Origin: Vulcanisaeta sp. JCM 16161
GTDB lineage: Archaea > Thermoproteota > Thermoprotei > Thermoproteales > Thermocladiaceae
Length of the DNA stretch: 64,000 nt
Assembly (NCBI RefSeq): GCF_001316285.1
Contig: NZ_BBDO01000001.1
Span: 248,001-312,000 of the forward strand
Reading direction: 5' to 3'
Shown here: piece after piece, positions 40,080 to 49,210 of the stretch
Layout: each line of letters begins with the position of its first letter
Numbering within the stretch: the first letter of the stretch is position 1
Notes under the pieces: generated by a model
What the model was told of the DNA's origin: nothing
The model's input: the letters and a program-made list of their open reading frames with translations, nothing else
Database searches by the model: none
Position numbers and translations under genes: made by a program

Positions 40080-41088
40080 ATGAGCAGTGCATTCAAGATA
40101 TCAGTTACTAAGATGGATTTTGGAGTTAGTGAGGAATTGACGGGTAAGGTCTACGATGCAATAATAATTGGTGGAGGACCTGCGGGTATGTCGGCAGCCA
40201 TATACGCGGCTAGGTATGGCATGAGCACAATAATAATTACTGAGGAAATAGGTGGGCAGGTGGCTAAGGCTGGTTGGGTTGAGAATTACCTGGGCTACAC
40301 AAGGATAATGGGTCCTGACCTAGTGACTAAGTTTGAGGAACACGTTAAGTATTATAACGTGCCAATAATAATCGATTCCGTCGAGAATGTGGAGAGGGAT
40401 GGCGACCTATTCAAGGTTTACACCATAAATGGCGATGAATACACAGCCAGAACCATAATACTCACGGTTGGCGAGAAAAAAGAGGAAACTTAATGTGCCT
40501 GGTGAGGACACATTCAATGGTAGGGGAGTGAGCTACTGCGCACCCTGCGATGCGCCATTATTTAAGGGTAAGGTCGTAGCAGTGGTCGGCGGCGGCGACT
40601 CAGCGGCATCAGCCGCATTACTACTTACAGAGTACGCCAGTAAGGTTTACATAATACATAGAAGGAATCAATTAAGGGCTCAGAAGTATTACCAAGACTT
40701 ACTGCTTAAGAATCCGAAGATAGAGATCATCTGGAACACCGTGGTTAAAGAATTACAGGGCGATAAATTGCTTAGGAAGGCAATACTACAGAGGGTTGAC
40801 ACGAAGGAGGTCTTTGAATTACCCCTTGATGGCTTATTCGTAGAGATAGGTGCCGAACCCCCCGTTGACCTATTCAAGAGGATCGGCCTTGAGTTATCAC
40901 AGGATGGCTACATAAAGGTTAATCACCTAATGGAGACGAGTATACCAGGTATTTACGCAGCTGGCGACTGCGTTGACTTAACGCCGAGGGACTTCAGACA
41001 GATAGTGGTGGCTGCTGGGCAGGGCGCGCTTGCCGCGTACTCAGCCTATAACTACATAATAAAGAAGTACGGCTTTAACAGACGTTAA
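40080..41088 (+). CDS. trxB: Thioredoxin reductase, frame break at an A6 run
   Basis: About 335 residues. FAD site [25 protein letters not shown] site VVAVVGGGDSAASAALLLTEYASKVYIIHRR, redox centre YCAPCDAP with Cys near residues 152 and 155, and the late GIYAAGDCVD...RQIVVAAGQGALAA. The frame breaks at A6 (40476-40481): five A give EKKRKLNVPGED. ATG 40080 is preferred over upstream TTG. It reduces thioredoxin or glutaredoxin-like proteins; the sulfur genes start 1 kb away. Confidence 0.93.
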
Positions 41089-41120
41089 TTTAAATAAAGA
41101 AAGCTTATTTATTTGATTTC

Positions 41121-42010
41121 ATGGAATTATATTTCGAAATGGCTAGTAAACGTAGTGAGGAAGAGGAGGAGACTGTAGGTGCGCTCGAGGAATTACCCCT
41201 CTCGGCTAGGTTAGTCCTTAATTACCTGGAGTTTGAGCATTTGATAAACAATAAGACTTACGTCACATTTAAGGAGATAATAGATGGCACTGGGCTTGGG
41301 ACAAGGACCGCCAGGAACGCCATTAATCTATTACGCAAGAGGGGCTTAGTTGAGACCTACCTAGACGTGAAGGAGAGAAGGAGGTACATGTATAGGCTTA
41401 ACTTCAGGAATTTAGTTCAGGATAGGGTTGACGTAACGCCTGGGCTCTACGTAATAGATGTTGGGCTTGGCACAATACCAAGCATGACATTTAGAATTTA
41501 CAAAGTATTAAGGGCTACGACAGTGGCGTTTTACACAGACAATGTTCCAACGAGTTATCTCGAATTCACTAAATGTACCTGCGCAATGCAGAGGCTAATC
41601 AATTATGAACCACAGGGCTTTGAGGAAATAGTACATACAGTAACGAGTAATGGGGGTTCTGTGGCGTTAGTTATGGATGCACTGCTTGATTCCCAGGTTG
41701 TAAAGCCGTATATAGACGCTGTGTATGGATCCGCAGATCATAATCACGTAATGATATATACAGGGTTGTTGGTGTCTCACCAATCCAGGTCGCCCTTGAA
41801 TTATTGCTAATGGGTAGGGAGGATAGAGTATCGTATAAGAGGGGGAGCACTATTATTCGAATAATAACAACCAGGGAAAGGCTTCAATTAAAGGATTATA
41901 TTAAGGCATATGTCCTGATTATGAGCAATGATGGAATAGTGCTTAGGGAGTATAACCAGGACGGTGATTTTAATGGGATGAGAGCCTACATTATTTATTC
42001 AAAGGCATAA
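41121..42010 (+). CDS. Winged-helix protein fused to a tetrapyrrole-methylase-like domain, one frame break
   Basis: About 296 residues. Residues 22-100 form a winged helix (LSARLVLNYLEFEHLINNKTYVTFKEIIDGTGLGTRTARNAINLLRKRGLV). From about 112, GLYVIDVGLGTIPSMTFRIYKVLRATTVAFYTDN parallels the GLGPGD...AL..AD start of tetrapyrrole or diphthine methylases, SVALVMDALLD parallels the next glycine-rich loop, and, after a break near 41775, VVGVSPIQVALELL parallels the PGVSSxQAA motif. I know no characterised protein with this fusion. It may sense SAM or a tetrapyrrole. ATG 41139 is an alternative start suited to the TATA-like cttatttat. Confidence 0.6.
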
Positions 42011-42644
42011 TCACCTAATCTCACTCTCAGCCAATTGCCTACCAAGGTACTTAGCCGCCAACAATAGGAACCTTAACCCTCTCCTGGCATCATTATCCCT
42101 CAATAACTCATTTATTGTTTCAACGACAGACCTACCATCGGCAGTGGCATCCCTAGCAGCGTTTAGGGAAGCTACATAGCACAGCACCTAATGCGCGCCA
42201 TAAACTCTAATAATGTACCTAAGTTCGTCATTAAATACGTACTATTCTCATTGATGAGGGTATGCATTAACTCACTTAATACTTCAGGGTCTCCGAGCAT
42301 GTCCTTTAACGTATCCAGAAGACCGACATTACCCATTGCACCTATGAGGTCAAGGGTCTTTTCAACACCATCCCTCACATTGGGTTCTGTGAGCTTTACC
42401 ATTATTGATAGTAATTTGTCATATTCATTAAGTAATTTAATGGCGTTTGTAGTTAGTAGGTTTTTTTCACTAGATCCTCAACGACTTCATTGTTTAGTAA
42501 GTCATTTAGTGAATCGAGTATCCCAAGCTCATCTAATCTCTTTATAACCTTAAGGAATTTAATAAGCGGCTCTAGGTATTCGGGCGTTAATACCTCAAGG
42601 AGCTTACTCTCAAACTCTAGCTGGTTCCCAACCACGTCACTCAC
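42010..42644 (-). CDS. DUF1641 family protein, two frame breaks
   Basis: About 210 residues, all helical: LLEVLTPEYLEPLIKFLKVIKRLDELGILDSLNDLL, then DGVEKTLDLIGAMGNVGLLDTLKDMLGDPEVLSELMHTL and a last part GLRFLLLAAKYLGRQLAESEI. Breaks are near 42455 and 42185. DUF1641 genes usually stand next to SQR-like flavoproteins, as here, where the GTG start overlaps the SQR stop. The protein may be an accessory to the flavoprotein; the activity is unknown. Confidence 0.75.
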
Positions 42645-43832
42645 CTATATAGGTAACGTAGTTTTGCGGGTTCCGTAGCCTCGAAGTAAGCCTCGAATAT
42701 TGGATCCCAAAGCTCTGGGTATAGTATCATGTCCCAGTAGGTTGCCGCAAAGGCAACCTTAAACAAGTGGTTAATCCTGTTTATTGGGTATTTAATTGTT
42801 GGGTTATTGTAGTCGCTTATTACGAATGTGCCAAGGCCATAACCAACATCAAATGGGCAGTTGGTACGGCCCGTGTTGCGGGCATCCTCACCCTGAAGAA
42901 TCCTGCGACAACGCCGGCCTATAGGTGAGCCGTGACGCCAGTCTTGGCAACGGGAAGTGCTGAGGCGTCGCCAATCACAAATGCGTCGTCAAACCCCTTA
43001 ACCCTATTCGTAAACTTATCCGCCTGAACAAACCTATCACTATCAAGAACGTCCTCCGGCACGTACTTAATATCAACACCAACGTGCGGCGGTATGACTA
43101 TTGCAGCATCAAACTTAAGCCCCTCACCCTCCATGGAGTAGCCAACCCTCTTCTCAGGGTCTATATGGTCAAGTGTATAGAAGGTTACGTACTCAATACC
43201 CCTCTCCTTAAGCAACGGCTCTATTAACTCGTTCATGGGCTCCGCAGGGTATGGCCTTGGGTAGAAGGTCGCGAAGATAATCCTCACCTTATCCCTCAAA
43301 CCCCTCCTCCTGAAGAATTCCTCAGCAAGGAACGTACCCTCTAGCGGGCTTGGCGGGCATCTGTATGCCCCTGGACAAGTATTATCGCTAATGTACCCTC
43401 CCTCATGCTATTTAGCGTTTGCCAAACCCTCCAGGCATTCTCCTCATTGCTATGGTAATTACCAAACATCTCGGTCACCTTATCGAGCCCTGGAACCCTC
43501 GAGTAATCAACGGTGGCTCCTGTGGCTATCACCACGTAGTCATACCCAAGTCTCTTACCGTCCTCAAGTTCCACATACCTATCCTGAAGATTAACAACCC
43601 TTACACCGGACTGTATGAAGTTTACCCAGGGCTTAAGCACTGAGCGTATCTCACGCTTAATGGGCCTCCTGGAGCCCCTGAAGGCTATGTAGAGTAGCCA
43701 GGGCCAGAAGTAATTATAGGGTTGTTTATCTATAACCGTAACCTCAAACTCATCCCTTGGAAGCCTATTGGCGAGCATCGCGCCGCTCGTGCCACCTCCA
43801 ATAATAATTACCCTCTTTTTAACCGTGGACAT
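42641..43832 (-). CDS. Sulfide:quinone oxidoreductase-like flavoprotein, two frame breaks
   Basis: About 397 residues. FAD motif VIIIGGGTSGAMLANRLP, second motif YDYVVIATGATVDYSRVPGL, and after a break near 43380 GAYRCPPSPLEGTFLAEEFFRR with a Cys at the SQR/FCSD redox position, later DDAFVIGDASALPVAKTGVTAH. The C-terminal part (DVGYGLGTFVISDYNNPTIKYP..) is in a third frame beyond about 42925. It probably oxidises sulfide or a polysulfide and passes electrons to quinone. Gene order DsrE2, TusA, SQR-like, DUF1641 makes a sulfur relay operon. Confidence 0.8.
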
Positions 43833-43847
43833 GGCAAACCGCCTTAA

Positions 43848-44099
43848 TCACTTCTTGGCGGTCACCTTAATCACAGCGACTATTTTATCAGGCTCCTTCC
43901 TGAGTTCCAGGAGTTGGTTTCCGGTCCTCTGTATCCAAGCCTTTATGTCAGGCTCAAAGCCTGGGTCTGTGGCCCAGACCTCGATTAAGTCACCATTCCT
44001 TGCATTCTTATATGCCTTAACAACCTCTGTAATAGGCCCTGGGCAGGCAATGCCCCTGGCATTCACGAGAATCCTATTGCCCTGGCTCATGGCCATCAC
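43848..44099 (-). CDS. tusA: TusA-type sulfur carrier
   Basis: 83 residues; NARGIACPGPITEVVKAY holds the CPxP motif with the active Cys near residue 19. The rest has the usual IEVWATDPGFEPDIKAW and EKIVAVIKV-like strands. It carries a persulfide between donor and acceptor. The gene is intact and between dsrE2 and the SQR-like gene. Confidence 0.93.
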   Translation of the reverse strand: MMAMSQGNRILVNARGIACPGPITEVVKAYKNARNGDLIEVWATDPGFEPDIKAWIQRTGNQLLELRKEPDKIVAVIKVTAKK

Positions 44100-44100
44100 C

Positions 44101-44490
44101 TCATATGAAGAGTACCTGCCCTCCCTTGGCCATTTCCAGGAATGTCGTTACGCCAACGACATCATCAACCAGCGAAGGGTCAAAGTCCTCCTTCTTAAGG
44201 CCGGCTGCTGACGCCATCATCGAGCATACATAGACCTTGGCACCCATTTTCTTAGCCTCCCTGAGCATGTCTAGCCATGTCGGCGCCTTTATTTTTGCCA
44301 TACCCTCCTGAAGCCTGGGGACGAATTGCTCAAACTCCTTAGGCCAAACAGGCGGTGTTGGGTTCTTTAACAACTTAAACATTGCCCATCCAGTGAAGAA
44401 GATATTCACCTCATAACCAAGTGCCGCGGCTGCCTGCGATATCACACCAACCGGTATTAACCTGTCCTCAGTCCCTGAGAACACGATCAT
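44101..44490 (-). CDS. DsrE/DsrF-like protein (DsrE2 type)
   Basis: 129 residues beginning IVFSGTEDRLIPVGVISQAAAALGYEVNIFFTGWAMFKLLKN, a DsrE2 signature, with the active Cys in VYVCSMMASAAG near residue 93. Upstream bases in another frame (ATG 44516, MSSGR, then DKIS) would extend the start if one break is corrected. It is the first gene of the operon and hands persulfide to TusA in the model for such clusters. Confidence 0.87.
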   Translation of the reverse strand: MIVFSGTEDRLIPVGVISQAAAALGYEVNIFFTGWAMFKLLKNPTPPVWPKEFEQFVPRLQEGMAKIKAPTWLDMLREAKKMGAKVYVCSMMASAAGLKKEDFDPSLVDDVVGVTTFLEMAKGGQVLFI

Positions 44491-44702
44491 ACTTATCTTA
44501 TCCTACCTGAGCTCATACGGAACATGAGGTATTCAAATGAATAAAAATAATAAAATCGGATGCAATTTATGCACCTGAAAAATAATCTTATAAAATCAAA
44601 CAAAATGACTAGTAAAGAATAGATATAAAAATAAAACTATACAAAAATCATGGATCAATAATGCCCATACCCCGCAACTTACCGTGAAGATCCCTAATAA
44701 TA

Positions 44703-45071
44703 TTAAGGCAATGCCATAAACCGCGATTCAACAATACCCCTCACACGTTCGATGTCTATCGCGCCATACTCATGAACCACAATATTTCTAAACCTTACGA
44801 TTCTCCTCAATAGATCTGCATTGTCGTTGCTTATCAAACCAGTCCTGCTTAATTCGTCTATACAGTGTATTGGGGTCTCCGAGGATATACCCATTAATGC
44901 GCAGGTATATAGAAGGTAATCGATTATTGCCTGGGCATGTACCTGTAATGCATGTAATACGGCATAGAGGTTGATTATATCGTCATAGTTAATACCCTGG
45001 TTTCTCATCCTATCGAGTAGCTCCACATGTAATGCGATTACTTCCAGAAGCCTATTGTGAAGCACCACCAA
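44703..45071 (-). CDS. HepT-like HEPN toxin (DUF86)
   Basis: 122 residues; RFRNIVVHEYG near residue 96 is the R-N-x3-H RNase motif of the HepT/DUF86 group and is followed by a conserved Tyr. The gene is intact and its start overlaps the nucleotidyltransferase gene by 20 bases. The predicted pair acts as toxin (this protein) and AMPylating antitoxin. Unlike the pair at 29.5-30.5 kb, both members are unbroken. Confidence 0.88.
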   Translation of the reverse strand: MVVLHNRLLEVIALHVELLDRMRNQGINYDDIINLYAVLHALQVHAQAIIDYLLYTCALMGISSETPIHCIDELSRTGLISNDNADLLRRIVRFRNIVVHEYGAIDIERVRGIVESRFMALP

Positions 45072-45459
45072 CCACCCTATTCACGAGAGTCTCCGTATAG
45101 TTCAACTTAATACGCGATAGCATAAAATCATAGCAAACATTTATGGTCCTAACAAGTAATTCCCTGCCAACTTCGTCTTGGTAAATAATCCTACCATGCC
45201 TAAGGGCCTCCCACACAAGGAAGCAATTGGCACTTGAGGGATCACTTACCGGGTAAACATCAGCCTCCAAACCAACCCTCCTCTCGACGATTTCCATTAT
45301 CCTCAGTACGGCATCGTCAATACCCGCATTACTACTCACGAACACCACCAAATCCACATCATTAGGCTTCCTACTCCATAAGGCGGACCCATGAATAATG
45401 ACTAGGTTAATCCCAAGACCAGCCCAATCAATGTCCTTAAGGACCTCGGCAATATCCAT
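45052..45459 (-). CDS. MntA-like nucleotidyltransferase antitoxin
   Basis: 135 residues with IIHGSALWSRKPNDVDLVVFV, the GS...DxD motif of minimal nucleotidyltransferases. Such proteins adenylylate the Tyr next to the HepT RNase motif and silence it. It lies directly upstream of hepT on the same strand, frame intact. Confidence 0.88.
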   Translation of the reverse strand: MDIAEVLKDIDWAGLGINLVIIHGSALWSRKPNDVDLVVFVSSNAGIDDAVLRIMEIVERRVGLEADVYPVSDPSSANCFLVWEALRHGRIIYQDEVGRELLVRTINVCYDFMLSRIKLNYTETLVNRVVGGASQ

Positions 45460-45598
45460 GGCAATAATTTAAGTAAGGCGCCATAATATAAGTAATTAGG
45501 TCAAGAATGACCAAGAGCCCTTTATTAAGGCGTTCATTAATCAATTTGCATAAGGTGGGCGAGGGCTAGTACCTCAGGTCAAGGACCTACAGGGCTAT

Positions 45599-45748
45599 GT
45601 GATTCTCAGACTTGAGAAGGCAATAGTCGAGCTCAACCTAGCCATCGAGCTCCTTAAGAGTGATTACAGCAGAATAGCCAAGCTGGGCAGGGAGAATGAG
45701 ACCAATGAAATCCTAGAGAAAATAGAGGACCTAACCCATGGCCAATAA
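45599..45748 (+). CDS. Possible 49-residue helical peptide
   Basis: From GTG 45599 the frame encodes MILRLEKAIVELNLAIELLK...NEILEKIEDLTHGQ, with an amphipathic helical pattern typical of real protein. No clear promoter or ribosome site is seen, and the upstream in-frame region has no ATG. It may be the remnant of a longer gene. Low confidence. Confidence 0.3.
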   Translation: MILRLEKAIVELNLAIELLKSDYSRIAKLGRENETNEILEKIEDLTHGQ

Positions 45749-45954
45749 ATTAAGGCACAACCCAACCAAGGATCTAACTCAACAACCCAAGACCAATCAC
45801 CACCCATAAACAAAGCTATCATAAACCCAGTAATTAATGCACACGAACACAAAGAACCAAAACCAAAAGAACCAACAAGACAACCAAGGACCAAGCCACC
45901 AACAAGCCCACGGACCCAAAACAAACAAAACGCAAACATAATCAACCTGCATGG
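45749..45954 (+). other. A/C-rich, G-poor tract of about 200 bases, no gene seen
   Basis: This intergenic tract has very few G on the given strand and many aac, cca and aaa triplets. It is open for about 70 codons in the frame following the peptide above, but the product would be low-complexity (P, Q, N, K and T). The reverse reading is a hydrophobic G/L/V-rich string. Neither looks like an ordinary protein. The tRNA-Cys gene begins at its right edge. Confidence 0.5.
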
Positions 45955-46046
45955 AGCCCCGGCCGGATTCGAACCCGGGAAGATGGGTGTCTGCATTAGA
46001 AACTGAACGCTGCAGCCCAACGCCTTAGCCTCTCGGCCACCGGGGC
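45955..46046 (-). tRNA. tRNA-Cys (anticodon GCA) with a 21-base intron
   Basis: Acceptor gccccgg/ccggggc, discriminator T at 45955 (normal for Cys), D arm gcc...ggc, anticodon loop ctGCAga after removal of an intron between positions 37 and 38. The intron (cgttcag...cagac, 21 bases) gives a bulge-helix-bulge: the ctgc/gcag helix is flanked by 3-base bulges. The T arm has ccggg ttcgaa tccgg, one base short: ccggg/cccgg with loop ttcgaat would be normal. The missing C may be an error in the sequence. Confidence 0.85.
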
Positions 46047-46105
46047 ATTTTTATGTTCTTGTACGGGAGATTTAAGCCTTTCGGTAGGTTTGGTTTGAAT
46101 ATTTT

Positions 46106-47636
46106 TTATCCTTTATAATTCGGATCAAGTTCCGTCAATGCCCTGATTATTTGTTCTTTCTTTTTCTCATTCTTTGTCCTATTTAACATTTCATAAAGCT
46201 TAGGAATGACCGACATTTTAATATCTTCACGTGCCTTAACCTCATCCCAGGGAATTACAACCTTTACGCACTTCCCAGCCCTCCTCTTCCTAACATCAAA
46301 ATTCTCACCGTATATTTGTTTTAATTGCTTAATAATTTTATGCACGTCAACCTCGTTGCACCTCACAACTCTTAGTTCGACGCCCCTCTTAAGAACATCT
46401 ATAGAGAACCTTATACCAGCTATCTTAATTTGAGAGGTGCCCCTTATTGGCATTAAATTAATCATTCGTTTCAATTTATTCCACTTATCAATATTAAGAA
46501 CATCAAATAACACCCTTATTACTGGTGGTATAGTGTCAAATATTTTCCTTGCCAAGTTAATGGCATTGTTACCTCTAATAAATATTGGAACCTCACCTTT
46601 CGCGCTGTTGAATATCTCATAGTCAATGTCATGATTTTTTTAACATGCTAAGAATCGGTTCCCATTCATTAAACTTAACCTGGCCAATGGATATTTTAAT
46701 CACGGGCTTTAGCCTGGCTTTACTATTACTATGTTTTAGTAAGGTTACATTACCATCGCCAAGTATTACCGTACTCATAAACCTCAGTAAATTCTCATAA
46801 TTAAATCCTCTAAGTATATCAATAGCCTTGTCTTTTAGCGAGACATAATCATTAGCCACTAAGTACCATTTGATTTTTACGTCGTTTTTGTTTATGTCGA
46901 TGGCGTTGATGCTTATGTAGATTTTTCCTGGGTATAGTAGCATCCATAGTATGGCTTGCCATAGGTGTGCTGTTATCATTACTGGTTTGCCGTTTCTTGT
47001 TGTTTCGTCGGTTATTGCGAAGCCTAGTTTTAGTGGTGTGAGTGTTTCTTTTTCGAGTTTTTCGTACTCTTCTTTATCCAGTATTTCCTCGAATATGTTG
47101 GGTATTTCGATATTGATTCCCCTTAGCCCTTTGATCCTTAATTGTGTGGTTATTCCACTGTTATTTCGTATTTTGTTTATGTCCAGCGTTATGTGGTTTC
47201 TATAGACGTGGACCGCCAGGGTCTTGCTCGTCCTGTTTATTATTACTTGGGCCTTCCCGCTTATTATGTCTTGGATTAATTCAGCAACCTCATTTCCCAG
47301 CTTGCTTACCCAGTAGTTTCTTAGGTCGTTGTCTACCCTGTTTAATAGTGATTTGAGTATTTCTTTAATTGAGTTGATTATTAGCTTATGATATTCGTTC
47401 AGTTCTTCGTAGCTCCCAAGCCCATCGATTACCTCCTTAGCCTCATTTACGTAATTACTAATCCATTGATCCTCATAGAGCCCCCACTTCTCAATCTTGT
47501 CTATGGTCTCCTCAAGTAATTCAATTACTTCATCCCTAGTTGCCCTATCTGTCACGGACTCCCTTGCCACGCACTTCCTGCCTGGCCTGCAATTGCCATA
47601 GTAAATCCCTATATTGCCAGGGACCTTAGAAGCCAT
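46106..47636 (-). CDS. PaREP2b-like protein, frame break at an A7 run
   Basis: Two frames, 335 and about 175 residues, join at T7 (46635-46641 on the given strand): six instead of seven gives SMLKNHDIDYEIFNSAKGEVPIFIRGNNAINLARKIF. The joined length is about 510. Patterns such as PLKLGFAITDETTRNGKPVMITAHLWQAILWMLLYPGK, VILGDGNV and VKISIGQV match PaREP2b, a repeated family of the Thermoproteales of unknown function (a LAGLIDADG-like origin has been suspected from the GDG-type motif; that is inference). Codon use changes abruptly inside the gene, between about 46880 and 47390. Confidence 0.75.
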
Positions 47637-47734
47637 TGAGCATTCATATGTTTAATTAACCGTCTGCTTAATAAATTACTTTCAGTGCCTGGGTAGAAAG
47701 TACCCTTTTACGTGGTGGTTTGTCAATAAATGCC

Positions 47735-47790
47735 TGTTTCAGCCAAGGCTGAATTCATCACTTATCAGGCAGGGGTTTCACCATCAGTAA
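47735..47790 (-). ncRNA. C/D box sRNA, candidate 2
   Basis: Reverse strand: box C CTGATGG (47787-47781), a 12-nt guide (47780-47769), D-prime CTGA (47768-47765), 3-nt spacer, C-prime GTGATGA (47761-47755), a 12-nt guide (47754-47743), D CTGA (47742-47739). Only box C departs from consensus, in its last base. It fills the 159-base gap between the PaREP2b and FAD-dehydrogenase genes. The D guide is complementary to ccaaggctgaat, and GCAAGGCUGAAA is a conserved 16S rRNA stretch near E. coli position 900 as I recall it, so a 10-base match is likely. Confidence 0.83.
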
Positions 47791-47794
47791 TTTA

Positions 47795-49210
47795 TTACTT
47801 GATTTTGTTAATTAATTCATTTCTTATTTCCTTACCGAGCTTCGTTAGTATTCCCCATGCAGCCAGCACTCCCGTGGCCGCAGCCACGTTAATGCCCCTG
47901 GAAAGCCCGGCGCCGTCTCCTGCTGCGAAGATACCGTCCACCGTGGTCTCCATGAACTTATTAACTACGGCTCTCATGCTGTAGTACTTAATCTCCGGCG
48001 CGTAGAGTAGGGTGTATTTTGAGGCTAGTCCAGGTATTACGTTGTCCACCTTATGGAGAAACTCCATTAAATTATCGAGGACCCTATGCGGTAGCGCCAT
48101 CCCAATGTCACCCGGCGTCACGAATTTCAGGGTTGGCTCAATCACATTCCTCCTAATCCTATCCCAAGTCGATCTCCTACCGTCCTCAAGATCACCAAGT
48201 CTCTGAATTATCGGTCTACCACCGCCAAGCTTTGTGGCTAATCTCGCGATTGATTTACCATACTCTATTGTATCCTCCATCGGTCCGTGAGCCTTATCGA
48301 GGTTAATAATGCAAAGTTCGTATTTCCACTCCTCCTATCCACGTACGTCTCCCCATTAACGCCTACCGTGCCGTCATCATACCTCTCCATGACTACGAAA
48401 CCCCCTGGATTAACACAGAATGTCCTGACCTTGTCGTCGTGGGACTTCGTGTACATGATGATCTTCGGGTCCATGTATAGGTTGGTCACGGGATCCATGA
48501 CGTACTTAGGAACCTCAACCCTAACGCCAACATCGAGTGGATTAGGCATTAACTCAACGCCCAACCTCCTCGCCTCATCCCTAAACCACTCAGCCCCGGC
48601 CCTACCCGGCGCTATTAGTACCGTCCTCGCCTCAATAACGCCCCTCCTGGTCTTCAACGAGAAGTGGCCATCGCCCCTCTCAATACGCTCAACCGCAGTG
48701 CCAATGGCAAACTTAACACCTGCCTCCGTGAGGTATGAGACGAAGTTCTCAATGACCCTCGTAGAGCCGTCAGTACCAATGTGCCTCTGCCTAATGGGCA
48801 CTAGTTGAGCGCCAACCCGAGCCAACGCCCTCTGATACTCCTCAAAGGCTGGTCCCTTGGCTCAAAGACCCTGTCCCGAGGCGCCCCGAACTTCAGGAAG
48901 ACACTATCGATATAATCAATGAGTAGGTTAGCGGCGTCCCAACTATTGAGGATTTCCTGAAGATCACCACCAATGTCAGGCCTTAAATTAATGATGCCAC
49001 TACTGAATAGCCCGGCACCGCCGATGCCATGCGTTATGTGGCATGGCACGCACACGCACTTACCAATCTTAGCCAACGGGCAATGCCTCTGCCTAGCATG
49101 TAGCCTTTATCGATCAATACGATGCTTACATCCCTCGTATTCTCAACGATTTCATACGCGGCAAACAGTCCTGCCGGGCCACCACCTATTATTGCCACGT
49201 CATAGATCAT
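47795..49210 (-). CDS. FAD-dependent dehydrogenase (COG2509 type), three frame breaks
   Basis: About 472 residues when joined. [21 protein letters not shown] binds [42 protein letters not shown] (residues about 55-95) has the Cys-rich segment of this family; [34 protein letters not shown] and the end [28 protein letters not shown] follow. Breaks are near 49080, 48815 and 48275. The substrate is not known. Its ATG overlaps the purA stop in an ATGA arrangement. Confidence 0.8.

Noticed and set aside
45664..46020. Long reverse-strand open frame (118 residues) over the tRNA-Cys and the G-poor tract
   Set aside because: It reads through the tRNA gene and consists of G, L, V, F and W strings produced by the base skew. 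No promoter or family resemblance.
48287..48808. Forward-strand open frame of 173 residues inside the FAD dehydrogenase gene
   Set aside because: Composition is that of an antisense shadow; the reverse-strand protein has clear FAD-family motifs over the same span.
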